DNA of 64,000 nt from Dermatophagoides farinae (lineage: Eukaryota > Arthropoda > Arachnida > Sarcoptiformes > Pyroglyphidae). The translations under genes were made by a program, and so were the position numbers. Position 1 is the stretch's first letter. The number at the start of each line of letters is the position of its first letter. The notes beneath the pieces are model-generated. The model worked only from the letters and a program-made list of their open reading frames with translations. It had not been told where the DNA came from and made no database searches. Where the stretch lies: positions 1 through 64,000 of the forward strand of contig NW_027461515.1 of NCBI RefSeq assembly GCF_024713945.1, written 5' to 3'. Shown piece by piece: positions 38,833 through 49,026 of this stretch.

Positions 38833-39711
38833 ATGGAGATAGAAATATTTTCCTTAAAAAATCTTATAGAGGTTGAAAAGAATATTTCAGATCAAGTAAA
38901 CAAAAAACTAGATTCTGATATAGTAGTTGTAGGAGACAGATTGAATCTTCCTACCAATTGTCTAATTGGACATGGTATTTTAAAAGATAAAAACAATTAT
39001 TATGCAACTTTGTCTGGAAGGTTAACATTTTTCAATCAGTTCGCATACGTGTCACAGTTTTTCGGACCATATATCCCTATTCCGGGCGATGTTGTCGTCG
39101 GAATCGTTCAAAACGTGCAGACTGAAAAATGGGATGTAGATATAGGAGCAATTCAAACAGCAACACTACGTCCGCATGATTTGTTTTTGGAGTCTGGCGA
39201 ACAAAGATGTAAGACAGAGTTCGAAACAGTTGAATTGATTAACAATTACGACATCGGTGACTATATTTTTGCGGAAGTAAAACACATAAGCAAAAATAAA
39301 CACGTCTTCTTACACACAAGAGGGTCTAAAAACAGTAAAATTCAGAATGGCTATCTATTCAAAATTCCAATTTACATAATAAAGCGGTTTTCCAACCACG
39401 TTGTAGAAATAGACAATTCATGTTACGTTATAATAGGAGTTAACGGCTATATACTTATCTGTTCTTCTTATTCTAGCTCAAGTTTGATACAGGGTAACGA
39501 AAATATTACAAACACAGATCAGCACTTTACTCGTAAATATTTCGAAACGGCTTCTAGAATTCAAAACTGCATCAAGTTGTTTTGTCGATTTAGACTACCT
39601 CTAATTCTTGAGCATCTGTTGTACATGTTTAACCAGTCCAAAAAAATGCAAATCGCGTCTTACGACATTGTGAACCCCAAATACTCCATAGAGTTGTTGA
39701 ATACTATGTAG
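38833..39711 (+). CDS. RRP4: RRP4, RNA exosome cap subunit
   Basis: A 292-aa S1/KH protein of the exosome cap, which guides RNA into the core for 3'-5' processing and decay. The N-terminal domain carries VVVGDRLNLP and LIGHGI (family GHG). The S1 domain has IPIPGDVVVGIVQNVQTEKW and DVDIGA. The segment YDIGDYIFAEVKHISKNKHV, then FLHTRGSK, matches Rrp4's EGDLISAEVQ...VSLHTRS. The KH-like part follows (VIIGVNGYILIC). The length is close to that of human EXOSC2 (293 aa). The closest alternative, Rrp40, lacks the HTR block. Preceded by 100 bp of AT-rich spacer after the iminopeptidase. Confidence 0.87.
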   Translation: MEIEIFSLKNLIEVEKNISDQVNKKLDSDIVVVGDRLNLPTNCLIGHGILKDKNNYYATLSGRLTFFNQFAYVSQFFGPYIPIPGDVVVGIVQNVQTEKWDVDIGAIQTATLRPHDLFLESGEQRCKTEFETVELINNYDIGDYIFAEVKHISKNKHVFLHTRGSKNSKIQNGYLFKIPIYIIKRFSNHVVEIDNSCYVIIGVNGYILICSSYSSSSLIQGNENITNTDQHFTRKYFETASRIQNCIKLFCRFRLPLILEHLLYMFNQSKKMQIASYDIVNPKYSIELLNTM

Positions 39712-39772
39712 TGGGCCTGGAACAAACCTGCCACTATATTAATTTTTAGATCTACAACACAAAAGAGAATGT

Positions 39773-41692
39773 TTAAATAATTTCCTCTTTATCATAAATT
39801 TTCATATTAATTAAGGGAGTGTACAGTTTATTTTTCGAGCGCTTAAGTCTGTTTGTATCTGCATCAATGACAATAAACGAAATTAACTGTTCAAATTGGT
39901 AACGGATGTTTTGAAGTTCTTGGTCCCATTCAGGATGTTTCTTTCTGAAATCAGCAGAAACGATCTCGTTAACATAATTTCTAACGTTTAGCTGAACGTC
40001 GATTCGATCCGCTAAAAAAGCAAATTCCATTTTGTGCGCAACGCTTATTCCTCCTTTGAAAACTCGCATACAGCAACTAATGTAGTTCACCAGCGGGATT
40101 ATCTTTTGTTGCAAAAGTACGCTTTTGTACAGCACTAAAGGCAGTATTGTGAACACGGTAATTGTGACCAAAATGAAACCAAAGAATGAGTTCGAAAAAA
40201 AATAAACAATGGGAAGAGAAATAATCACGCAAAGAATAGGAACAGCGAGTATAAACCAAACGAGTTTGTAGCTAGCAATGACATCTTTTCCGTGTATTTT
40301 GAGTGAATTTTCCGCAGTGCATTTTTTTCTGTGTTTCTCGGTCATAATGTCGCTAAGATATTTGATAGGGCGCGTGATGATAAAAGTGGGCAAGCTCAGT
40401 AACACGATAAACGCCAAATAAATGCTTGAGCCTATCATGTGATAAAAAGCGGTTTGAGTGTCGATGTTCAGCAAGAAAACTTCGCTGTCTGTGATTCCAT
40501 TGTAATCCAACAAGCGTTGGTAGTCCAGCAAGTCATCTTTGAATTTTTTTGTAATATCTAATTCTTCAGTCAAGCGTAATATTTTGGTAAACAGAGTTTG
40601 CAAAGTGTGGTCCTTGTCTGTAGTGATTTTGTCTCGGTTAGGAACGTAGAGTTTGGCGGCAATGTCTATAACCTTTAGTGTTTCAAAGTCGTTTGCACAA
40701 ACAATGCAGTCTTCAAGATTTTTTTTGATTTCGTCGAGCAACTTTTGAATAGCTAAACTGCGCTGTGGGGAATTGAAAAGCGTGACGTCTTCTTCTTTGA
40801 TTTGGATTGGTTTACCAACTTCGAGGATAGCTTTTGAGTTGAATTTGTCGCGCTTCAAGTAATGGATACCACAGGGAATAACCAGTATGTCCTCAACTCC
40901 GAGCGAAGCGGCTGAAAGCGCCATAATGGCGACTCCAGGTTTCATAGGAAGCAGACCGGGGCGATCGTGGCTACCACCTTCTGGGAAGAGTCCTATGCTT
41001 TGATTGTTCATCAAGGATATATTTACGGATTCATAAACAGCGGTTTGGTTGGTTTTCGGCGCATAGAAAAACTGGGTAGGCAGCAGCTCGCTGATAACGG
41101 TGATAGCTTCGCTGGTTGTTTGCACGACAAGCAAATCGTTTGACAAAACACACTTTACAGTCAGGATTTGGGTGTTGAACCGAATGGTGTAACCGTCGCG
41201 TAATTCGTTTAGAAACTGGACTTTTTGATCGCCCTGACAAATTCCCCAAGTCTTGAAGTCGGAACTTTTGAGGTTGTCTATGTTTTGCTCTTTGATTTTA
41301 TCGGCGTACTCTTGAAACTTATTTTTCGCTGCTTCAGATAGCGGAAATTTAATTTCTTGCACATTTAGCGATTTTAGGTTATGAAGGTCCATGAGCATTC
41401 CGCTGCCAAATTTTTTGATATCATCAGGTCGGATGATAGGAATCGAATTGAGCAACCGACAGAAGTAGCCGATGAGCCCTTTTTTCATAGTTTTGAGCGC
41501 AACAAGAAATCGAATTCGGCGTGGAATGCAAGCGATGAAAAGTATTGCATCGACGAATTTGTTGTAGTGGTTGCCGACAAATATTGTCGGGCCATAATGT
41601 GGAATAGACTCTTTGCCTATAACCTTTACTTCACTGAAGAAAGTATAGACTATGAATCTACATAATGCCTCTATAAATGTGTAAAACTCCAT
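39773..41692 (-). CDS. Glycerol-3-phosphate/dihydroxyacetone-phosphate acyltransferase, Gpt2/Sct1 type
   Basis: A 639-aa ER membrane enzyme for the first acylation of phospholipid synthesis. The acyltransferase block starts at GNHYNKFVDAI, with the catalytic His42 and acidic partner Asp48; the spacing is as I remember it for the Gpt2/Sct1 branch. IPIIRPDD follows near 90. FPEGGSHDRPGLLPMKPGVA near 235 is the glycerophosphate-binding motif, and VIPCGIHYL follows. Three or four membrane segments lie in the C-terminal third (IYLAFIVLLSLPTFII; VWFILAVPILCVIISLPIVY; LVTITVFTILPLVLY). The substrate preference, G3P or DHAP, cannot be read. The gene is divergent from the kinase at 41797, with 104 bp between starts. 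Confidence 0.87.
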   Translation of the reverse strand: MEFYTFIEALCRFIVYTFFSEVKVIGKESIPHYGPTIFVGNHYNKFVDAILFIACIPRRIRFLVALKTMKKGLIGYFCRLLNSIPIIRPDDIKKFGSGMLMDLHNLKSLNVQEIKFPLSEAAKNKFQEYADKIKEQNIDNLKSSDFKTWGICQGDQKVQFLNELRDGYTIRFNTQILTVKCVLSNDLLVVQTTSEAITVISELLPTQFFYAPKTNQTAVYESVNISLMNNQSIGLFPEGGSHDRPGLLPMKPGVAIMALSAASLGVEDILVIPCGIHYLKRDKFNSKAILEVGKPIQIKEEDVTLFNSPQRSLAIQKLLDEIKKNLEDCIVCANDFETLKVIDIAAKLYVPNRDKITTDKDHTLQTLFTKILRLTEELDITKKFKDDLLDYQRLLDYNGITDSEVFLLNIDTQTAFYHMIGSSIYLAFIVLLSLPTFIITRPIKYLSDIMTEKHRKKCTAENSLKIHGKDVIASYKLVWFILAVPILCVIISLPIVYFFSNSFFGFILVTITVFTILPLVLYKSVLLQQKIIPLVNYISCCMRVFKGGISVAHKMEFAFLADRIDVQLNVRNYVNEIVSADFRKKHPEWDQELQNIRYQFEQLISFIVIDADTNRLKRSKNKLYTPLINMKIYDKEEII

Positions 41693-41796
41693 TTATAGTA
41701 ACATTACAATTAGAATTTAGAATTTAACAAATAAATTTGTAACGCAACAATCTTTTGTTAAACAAAAATTAATGGCCACTTCGTTATTGTGCAAAA

Positions 41797-43401
41797 ATGC
41801 CAGACGTGAAATCGGTATTTAATCCGAGCGAAATAGAAATACTTCGATATATAGGCGACGGATCTTCTGCAGAAGTATATTTTGTTAGGTATCAAAATAA
41901 TTATTATGCAGTAAAAAAATTTCTTATTTCAAAGTTTGCCTGCGGAGACAAAATTAATATCCCGCTGCAAGAAAAACACAGCTTGATAAAGCTGCAGCCA
42001 GAAACTCAATTTACCCCTTTAACATCTAATTTTACGATCAGTCACCCGCGCGATGGCGTTTGTTTTCTTAAACTACTTCCGAAATGCTGCCAGAGCCACA
42101 TAATCAAACTGCATCAAACGTACAAAGATGAAAAATACCTCTATCTGCTGCTTGAATACTTTAATGGCGGCGAGCTCTACGAAAAAATTCGTTTGTTTGG
42201 CATTCAATCAAGCAGAACAATAATTAAAATATTGTTGCAAATCGCAACCGCACTCTTATTTGTTCACTCCAAACATATTATCTTTAGGGATTTGAAATGT
42301 GAAAATGTTGGTTTATACTTAAAAAAAATAAATAATGACTCAGAAGTCATTATCAAGATTTTCGATTTTGGAATGTCGCGCGATCTCGAGCTGGATGAAA
42401 GGAACGCACCGTTCACCAACGGCTCTGGCGTCAAGTCTGAAACAAAAATGCTGCATTACGTTGGATCTGCCAATTTTCAAGCTCCAGAAGTCATTTTAAA
42501 CAAAAACAACGACCAAAAGAGTGACGTTTTTGCGTTCGGCTGTGTGATGTATCAAGTCGCAACCGGATTCCCACCTTTTGTAGGGACAAACTTTTTGGCG
42601 ACATATTATCGGATATTCCACTGTGATTTAGATATTGCTTGCTTCATAAACTCTAGACTGAAAGAACTGATTCTAGACTGCTTGGCGCGAAACCCCGATA
42701 ACAGACCAGAGCTAATCGATGTTTACGCGAGGCTGAAACCTTTATGTTCACCAGAAACTTCGTGTTGTTTCTCCGCAGAACCATTATTGCTATCAGAATT
42801 TTATCCGTCCAAAATCAATAAATTTATTTTCACGCGAGCCCGTTTTTATCAAAACTGCTTAGTCGAATTATCGCTCGAGCTTCCGACTTCTACGCTTTGC
42901 AACTGCCATAAGTGTAATACAAATGAATTTTATTTACATTCAGCTGTTGACATTGCTGACATTCCGAGTTCATGCATTTACTTTACCAGTGCAGATCTTT
43001 TGTATGAGCTTTTTCAAACAACTAGTTTAGTTATTGAAACCGAGCGCAATAAGTTGGACTACAATAAAAAAAATGCACTTTTATTCCAACGTGTTTGTCT
43101 TGACGCTGGGTCCGCGGTGTGGAATACGGTAATTTCCCGCTTAATCAATGTTATGGTGGAAGAGTCTGTCATTACAGCTGACGAACAGCAAACTCTGACA
43201 CGGCTTTTGGATAAAGACAGTTTTGTAACTATGAAAGGCTCTTTAAATAACGTCGATATTGTTCATTGTTTTTTAGTTAATTATGTACGCATCGTTTTTG
43301 GCGCTCTTCAACATTACTCAGTAATGGGCAAAATCAACAATGAATTTTATGAGAAAGTTTCTAACTGGGTGCTCAATGATTTAAACAACCAGCCGGACTA
43401 G
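41797..43401 (+). CDS. Serine/threonine protein kinase, 534 aa
   Basis: A complete kinase domain covers about residues 14-310: glycine-rich loop IGDGSSAEV (19-27), Lys40 (YAVKKF), catalytic loop FRDLKCEN (163-170), DFG at 190-192, and APE at 229-231 followed by SDVFAFGCVMYQ. HRD is changed to FRD; the catalytic Asp165, Lys167 and Asn170 are kept, so activity is expected. There is an insertion of about 40 residues between Lys40 and the alphaC region (residues 50-92). The C-terminal 220 residues are not recognised and contain two CxxC-like sites (CNCHKC near 367). The subfamily is uncertain; no CDK, MAPK or CDPK signature is seen. Confidence 0.85.
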   Translation: MPDVKSVFNPSEIEILRYIGDGSSAEVYFVRYQNNYYAVKKFLISKFACGDKINIPLQEKHSLIKLQPETQFTPLTSNFTISHPRDGVCFLKLLPKCCQSHIIKLHQTYKDEKYLYLLLEYFNGGELYEKIRLFGIQSSRTIIKILLQIATALLFVHSKHIIFRDLKCENVGLYLKKINNDSEVIIKIFDFGMSRDLELDERNAPFTNGSGVKSETKMLHYVGSANFQAPEVILNKNNDQKSDVFAFGCVMYQVATGFPPFVGTNFLATYYRIFHCDLDIACFINSRLKELILDCLARNPDNRPELIDVYARLKPLCSPETSCCFSAEPLLLSEFYPSKINKFIFTRARFYQNCLVELSLELPTSTLCNCHKCNTNEFYLHSAVDIADIPSSCIYFTSADLLYELFQTTSLVIETERNKLDYNKKNALLFQRVCLDAGSAVWNTVISRLINVMVEESVITADEQQTLTRLLDKDSFVTMKGSLNNVDIVHCFLVNYVRIVFGALQHYSVMGKINNEFYEKVSNWVLNDLNNQPD

Positions 43402-43423
43402 TACAATCCTAAAAAAACGAAAC

Positions 43424-46400
43424 TTAGTTCGTCTCATTGAGCTTTTTGTTTTTTCTACTTCGCTTTAAGGACATGAGATTGTTTCTTTTAGGAGAACTGA
43501 CGATTTCAAACTTAAGAGCATTCTCGTTTATTTTCTCAGGATCGATGTGTAAATCGTCTAAGATAGACTCAGAACAATCCGCACTGGGCGAACTTTCTAT
43601 CGTCACTATTTTTTTTTGTTTAAAATCTGTGTTTACGATCGAAGGCATGCCTGTTTCTATTTTGCTCAATTCTAAATTGGCGATGTCGGTTTTATTATCT
43701 GGCTCTGAAGTATCACTGACCATTTCATTTTTATTTTGCTCTTTGAAAAATATACTCTTAATATTTGCGTTCATATCAGTAAGCTCGTTGGAGCTGGAGT
43801 CGGAACCGTTGCAGTCGCCAGGTGAATGCGTTGAGTACTTGAGGATAATACAATCCGCAGAGCTTTCTATCTCGGATTGCGAATCCAAATTTTCTAGCGC
43901 TTGTGGCTTGAGTAGTAAGTCCTCTTCAAAGTTATTGGAAGCGAAACAGGGTTCGAGACCTGGGTTTTCGCTTGTAAGAACTTGGGGGCATTCTTTATCA
44001 GCTAGAAATATCAATTGGTAGTCAGATTCTTCTTCGTCAATAATATCATTAGACAAACGATTTTGCCCAAACAGCAAATCATTGTTTGTGTAAACCGAGC
44101 TTGGTTTTAAGTTAGAAAAATCTTCGACGAGCACGCTCTGTTGATTGTTATGGCTGATTGTATCTACAGTTTTTGCAAGTTTAGTGAAAGAGTTTTTCAT
44201 TTTGTTTTCAACTGTTTTTGTCTGTTCTTGACTTTCTATTTCATCAGTACCAATATTCTTGTTAGGAATATGTTCGCCACTATTTTCATTTTCAGTACAA
44301 CATTTGGGACTGTTGAATTTATACCCGCTGTCTTGATGTAGAATTACATTTTGACTTAGGACATTTAGCGTGTCATCGACATCATCTTTAGGTTTTTCAG
44401 TCAATAATAAATTAGAAAATTCCATATTTGAACTTTTGTCCATCGAACCGATTTCCGGGGTAGGAATATTACGTGGAGTTAAATCTAGCAATAATGAACG
44501 ATAGTTACATTTTGACTCTTGATTGCGATAAATAGATTGACCGAAAAATTTTGAACTGTAAGAAGTTTTATGACCGAACGCTTCTGTGCTGTTTCGTTGG
44601 TTTGCAAGTATTTTTTTGCACTTTAGTTCTATGACTGAAAATTCTTCTGAATCTTGTTTCAAAATAGATGTAGTATTGTACTCTGCTTTGTCACAGTTTG
44701 AAACATCAAATTCTTGATCTACCTCAACACCTTCTAATGCGAAATTCTGGACCAAACTGTCTTGAGGATTGAATATAAATTCACTAGTTAAATTCTCGCT
44801 GAAACGGACTTTACTTTTCGAAAAGTCTAAGATTTTATTGCTCAACGTTTTACAGCTAGTTACCTGATGCATTTCTGAACAATTCAATTCTTGGGACATT
44901 AAATCATTAAAATGCCTATAAACATCCACTGGCAAAGAAATAAAATTAGTTGATGCCGAATTCTGAAATAAATTAGCAATATTTGTGTCATTAATGTTTT
45001 GGTTTTTTTCCGCATCAGTCATGAGAATATCTCGCACGTTTCGCATCAAATTTTCATATTGTAAACATAGACAGTTTTTTTCGCTAGAAAAACTGATCTC
45101 CAAGCAATCAATAAGTTGCTTTCCTTTTAGATATTTTAGAAACGGGCCATAAAACAATGATTCTTTGGTCCACTCTTGCAAGTAGGAGTAGATAGCTAAT
45201 AGTCGTAATTCGTTATTTGGTTCTATTGCGGCTAAGTAGTCGTTAAGTAAAGAAGAAAACGAGTAAATACTTCTTATAACTTCTTTATTTAAATTTAAGC
45301 GGCCTTGATTAAGCGAATTAGTAGTTTGCAAAACGTAACGAGACGAAAAAATATTACTGAGCAAGTTGTTCAAGGGTAAAATCTGCTTATTTACCGTGAT
45401 AGTTTGATAGTTAATCCACCGAATGTCGTATATCACGAGCTTTGTCATATTAGGTTCAGTAAAAAAATATTCGTTTACAATTTGAGACAGGCAGCAATAA
45501 GAACAAGTAGAATTTGCAAAATTATACTCACGAATAAGTTTATAGTAAATAGACAGAGGAGTGGTCTCGCACGTTTCATCTTTGTTATACCAGGAAGCAA
45601 GCTCGGAATAAATCAATGCAACTGATTCATTGTGAATTGAAAATAATTTTTCATAAATTTCGCTTAGCATGTCGTCCTCCTGATCTTTTTCATACTGAAT
45701 CAGCATATTACTATTGTAAATACTGGTCAGGGTATTATCATTAAACAAATCTGTAACATCGCCGCAATTTTGCGTAACTTCTTTGTTCGATTGGCGTTTT
45801 TTTTTTTGCTTAATTTCGTTCTTGAAATGAACATCATCAGAATCTTCTATTATATAATTTGAATCTTCTTCTTGTACTTTTTGGAATTGGGAACACTGTT
45901 TTAGTTTATTTGAAATTTTTTCATTTAATTCCGAACGGCCCTCTGTCACGTTGTCAAAGATTGTTGAATAATATTTTTGAGTTCCTGTTTCTTTCTTGTC
46001 ATCACACGTAGTCGTTGAACTATCAAAATCTTCTACAAATTGTATGTTGTTCATCGTAAAAACTGGATGTTTATCAGAATCATTCTTGACAGCCTTAGTT
46101 CCTGTCAATTTTTTTAATAGACCTACGCGAATTTTTGGAGTTGCAGATATTAAATTTGGACCTGTTTCCAAATTAGTAGAATCGTTGGAATCATAACTAG
46201 GCAACTTGGATATTAAATTCATTTTCATTTTCGGTGTTTTTGTTTCGAAAAACTTGTTTTGATCGAAAGACATGACTGTTTCTATCGCGTAGCAACTCGA
46301 ATTTTGCATTTGACTGCTGCCGGAATTTTCCTTAACGTTGTTAACTTTTGGATCAATATAAAGCCCTGTACCGTGTAAAAATACTTCGAACTGATCGTTA

Positions 46401-48736
46401 TTTTGAAAATATTTAAGTTGTTTATACAGTTCGATTATTTCTTTTTTTTCATCATTTACACCCGTTTCTAGATCCAAGTCGTACAGTCTTTGATAATTTG
46501 TAATATTTTTTATACTTATTTTTCTTTTATTAAGAACTGGCGCTGGATTTGACAAAAAGTACAAATTGTTAACTTTGTCAGAGTTTAACCTAGTTATGTT
46601 GTTAAATCCTAATGACTTACCACGTGTTGTGATTGAAGCTTCGTTTATTCCCTGTTGATTGATTTCAAGTAACGAAAGTATTTTGGCTTCAATATCTGGC
46701 TCGGAAAGCAAAACACTTGACAAGGTCTCGGTTATGAAGTTATTATTTATGTTTAGTTCGTCTCTAATTAACTCAATCAAATACGCAATGCGATTAACAT
46801 ATTTTTTTTTAACCGGTTCTACTTTTAAACAACTGCAAAGGTTTTTTAAAATGATGGGAAATGTGGTTTTAATGCAAACTGGTTTCGTCATTGATTCTAG
46901 AAATAGATAGGTAGTTTCTAGGTGAAGTCCGGGTTTTGTGGAAGCTAAATTTAGCGACAGCTTATAAAAACTAACCTGAAAGTGACTGATCAGTTTAGCT
47001 GTTTTTGATTCATTTGAGATGGGTGCATAATCTGACATATTAAAGTGAAGAAAAATTGCATTTGCCAGATTTAATGTTTTTTCAGACTTAAGGCCGACCA
47101 ACTTCAAATATTCTATTGAAAATAATTGTAATATTTTTTCGGACAGCCCTGAAACGACACTCAGTACTTCCCAAAAACTATCAACATTATTTGTTTGAGT
47201 TTTGTCAATAAGAAGCCAAGGCGGCTTCTCCGCATTGGCACCGTTAACAAATTCTTTTAAACTTTCGCTAATCGTAAGCTCGATACATTTGCACATTATT
47301 TCCTGATCTTGCTTGCAATTCAAGTAGTTGCAGTCAAAATCTTGATCGAAGTGTTGGAAAATATATTCAACGTAAGACACAATTCGAAGTTCCTTCATTA
47401 AAAATATTATTGAGATGAATAACGCCGAGTACGAATAGCGATAAAGCCCGTATTTAATTAGCATTGTTTCCTCGTTATTATTAGCAAGAAAACTCACAAT
47501 TTTCAAATTTTCGAAATCTAAAACTCGCTTCATTTTTGTAGCAACCCAGTAGGTCTCTGCGACGTTATTTTGAGTAAAAACTTTTTCTAGATATAAACAA
47601 ATCGACTCAAGCTGTTGAGATTGGATTAAAGAAAAAAATAGTTCTGTTTCAAAAAGCAACTTCTCGATCTGTAGTAAAGGAGTTGAACTGTTTTGAAGAA
47701 TTATTTTTATTAAGTCTTTGAGTTTTTGAAACTCAATCGAAGTTTTCTTCGCTTTATCCACTAAACCCATATGAATTTTGTATTTAAACTCGCTGAAATG
47801 TTTGTTTTCTTTTAAAAAATCCGAAACTTCAACAAGTTGTTTCTCATCGAACAATATCACGTTAATGCAGAAATTTAAGAAGTTCGACAAATTGGTATCA
47901 CAAAGATATTTTCGAACTTCAGTCGTTCCCATAAAGCTGAACTCCATGTTGTTGCAAGGAAGCTGTACGAAGAAGCACAAAGTGTAAATTTGCTCTATTG
48001 AGTTTTCTTTGATTCCAGATTTTAAAGTCTCGACGCAAAGCCTGACGAACAAGTCCGGCAATGAAATATCGAAATCAATTTTGTCATACCCACACAACGC
48101 GAGAAATCCATACTGCACGATTCTAAAAACTAACATCTTATGTATCTTTGTAACTTCCCAATTGTTGTTTTTATCAAGCAAGTTGTGTATGGGGTTGTAT
48201 TCCATTATTTTGACAAAAGATAAACAGCTTGCTTCGTCATGTTGAACACAACATTTTAATATGAAATCAATTCGAGCATCGAGAACAGATTTCTCGATGA
48301 GCACGTTATTTTCAAAGGTCGAGTCGTCAAAAAATAAATTGAATAGCTGCTTAATATTAAGAAACATATCTAAAGGATTTAGATCAGACTGTAAACTCAT
48401 GATTTCGCAGTCATATTGCTGCCATGCATCCGATATTTGTTTCAAAAACTTGTTAATTGTTAGATTTACCAGCAACATTTGAACTATCTTCAAAATGCAG
48501 ATACATATAATCACGTGTCCTTCGCTTGTGGACAAAGATAAAAATAAATTCTCGATCAACTGAACTTTTTCTGCGTCATTTGTTAAACTCAACAACTTGT
48601 TGAAATTCTCAATCGAAATATTGTGCTGATCAACTACGTTGCTTGTCAACTTTAACGCGTTCACTACATCTCCAGCTGAAAAACAATCTAATAATTTCAC
48701 ACAAAAAGCTTTTTCAGCAGCATTACTGCATTGCAT
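43424..48736 (-). CDS. Very large unrecognised protein, 1770 aa
   Basis: One intact frame from ATG 48736 to TAA at 43424. Residues 1 to about 700 are helical with a regular hydrophobic pattern like an alpha-solenoid. Residues about 730 to 1010 and 1290 to 1770 are Ser/Asn/Asp/Glu-rich and look disordered; a further helical block (LYSELASWYNKDE to LFYGPFLKYLKG) lies near 1040-1220. The end is basic (SPKRNNLMSLKRSRKNKK), a possible nuclear signal. A GTAAGT...AG stretch at 46590-46620 would break the frame if spliced and is treated as coding. No homologue was recognised; a scaffold in chromatin or kinetochore is only a guess from the layout. Confidence 0.65.
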   Translation of the reverse strand: MQCSNAAEKAFCVKLLDCFSAGDVVNALKLTSNVVDQHNISIENFNKLLSLTNDAEKVQLIENLFLSLSTSEGHVIICICILKIVQMLLVNLTINKFLKQISDAWQQYDCEIMSLQSDLNPLDMFLNIKQLFNLFFDDSTFENNVLIEKSVLDARIDFILKCCVQHDEASCLSFVKIMEYNPIHNLLDKNNNWEVTKIHKMLVFRIVQYGFLALCGYDKIDFDISLPDLFVRLCVETLKSGIKENSIEQIYTLCFFVQLPCNNMEFSFMGTTEVRKYLCDTNLSNFLNFCINVILFDEKQLVEVSDFLKENKHFSEFKYKIHMGLVDKAKKTSIEFQKLKDLIKIILQNSSTPLLQIEKLLFETELFFSLIQSQQLESICLYLEKVFTQNNVAETYWVATKMKRVLDFENLKIVSFLANNNEETMLIKYGLYRYSYSALFISIIFLMKELRIVSYVEYIFQHFDQDFDCNYLNCKQDQEIMCKCIELTISESLKEFVNGANAEKPPWLLIDKTQTNNVDSFWEVLSVVSGLSEKILQLFSIEYLKLVGLKSEKTLNLANAIFLHFNMSDYAPISNESKTAKLISHFQVSFYKLSLNLASTKPGLHLETTYLFLESMTKPVCIKTTFPIILKNLCSCLKVEPVKKKYVNRIAYLIELIRDELNINNNFITETLSSVLLSEPDIEAKILSLLEINQQGINEASITTRGKSLGFNNITRLNSDKVNNLYFLSNPAPVLNKRKISIKNITNYQRLYDLDLETGVNDEKKEIIELYKQLKYFQNNDQFEVFLHGTGLYIDPKVNNVKENSGSSQMQNSSCYAIETVMSFDQNKFFETKTPKMKMNLISKLPSYDSNDSTNLETGPNLISATPKIRVGLLKKLTGTKAVKNDSDKHPVFTMNNIQFVEDFDSSTTTCDDKKETGTQKYYSTIFDNVTEGRSELNEKISNKLKQCSQFQKVQEEDSNYIIEDSDDVHFKNEIKQKKKRQSNKEVTQNCGDVTDLFNDNTLTSIYNSNMLIQYEKDQEDDMLSEIYEKLFSIHNESVALIYSELASWYNKDETCETTPLSIYYKLIREYNFANSTCSYCCLSQIVNEYFFTEPNMTKLVIYDIRWINYQTITVNKQILPLNNLLSNIFSSRYVLQTTNSLNQGRLNLNKEVIRSIYSFSSLLNDYLAAIEPNNELRLLAIYSYLQEWTKESLFYGPFLKYLKGKQLIDCLEISFSSEKNCLCLQYENLMRNVRDILMTDAEKNQNINDTNIANLFQNSASTNFISLPVDVYRHFNDLMSQELNCSEMHQVTSCKTLSNKILDFSKSKVRFSENLTSEFIFNPQDSLVQNFALEGVEVDQEFDVSNCDKAEYNTTSILKQDSEEFSVIELKCKKILANQRNSTEAFGHKTSYSSKFFGQSIYRNQESKCNYRSLLLDLTPRNIPTPEIGSMDKSSNMEFSNLLLTEKPKDDVDDTLNVLSQNVILHQDSGYKFNSPKCCTENENSGEHIPNKNIGTDEIESQEQTKTVENKMKNSFTKLAKTVDTISHNNQQSVLVEDFSNLKPSSVYTNNDLLFGQNRLSNDIIDEEESDYQLIFLADKECPQVLTSENPGLEPCFASNNFEEDLLLKPQALENLDSQSEIESSADCIILKYSTHSPGDCNGSDSSSNELTDMNANIKSIFFKEQNKNEMVSDTSEPDNKTDIANLELSKIETGMPSIVNTDFKQKKIVTIESSPSADCSESILDDLHIDPEKINENALKFEIVSSPKRNNLMSLKRSRKNKKLNETN

Positions 48737-49026
48737 ATGTTGCTTATTATGTGCTGATTAACGTTAAATTTCTTAAATGAAAAATTTAAACTGAAGTTCT
48801 ACAATGAATTATAATAATAAGACGAAGCTAAGACATTATATTTAGAAAAAAGAAATCTAATATATTTAGCAAAATTTATAAAGCATTTTTAATTATTTAA
48901 TTTTACAGAAAAAATATCAGTTAGTTTTATCTATGGGTTGTTAAGATTCATATTTTCGTTTTTGTCTTTATCACTACCGTCTCAAATCGCAACGCGGTCC
49001 ATATTATAGTCAACAACATTGATATC

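Noticed and set aside
46587-46619. GTAAGT...ACTAG intron-like 31-nt stretch in the 1770-aa gene
   Set aside because: Splicing it would bring an immediate stop, while the unspliced frame stays open for thousands of bases on both sides.
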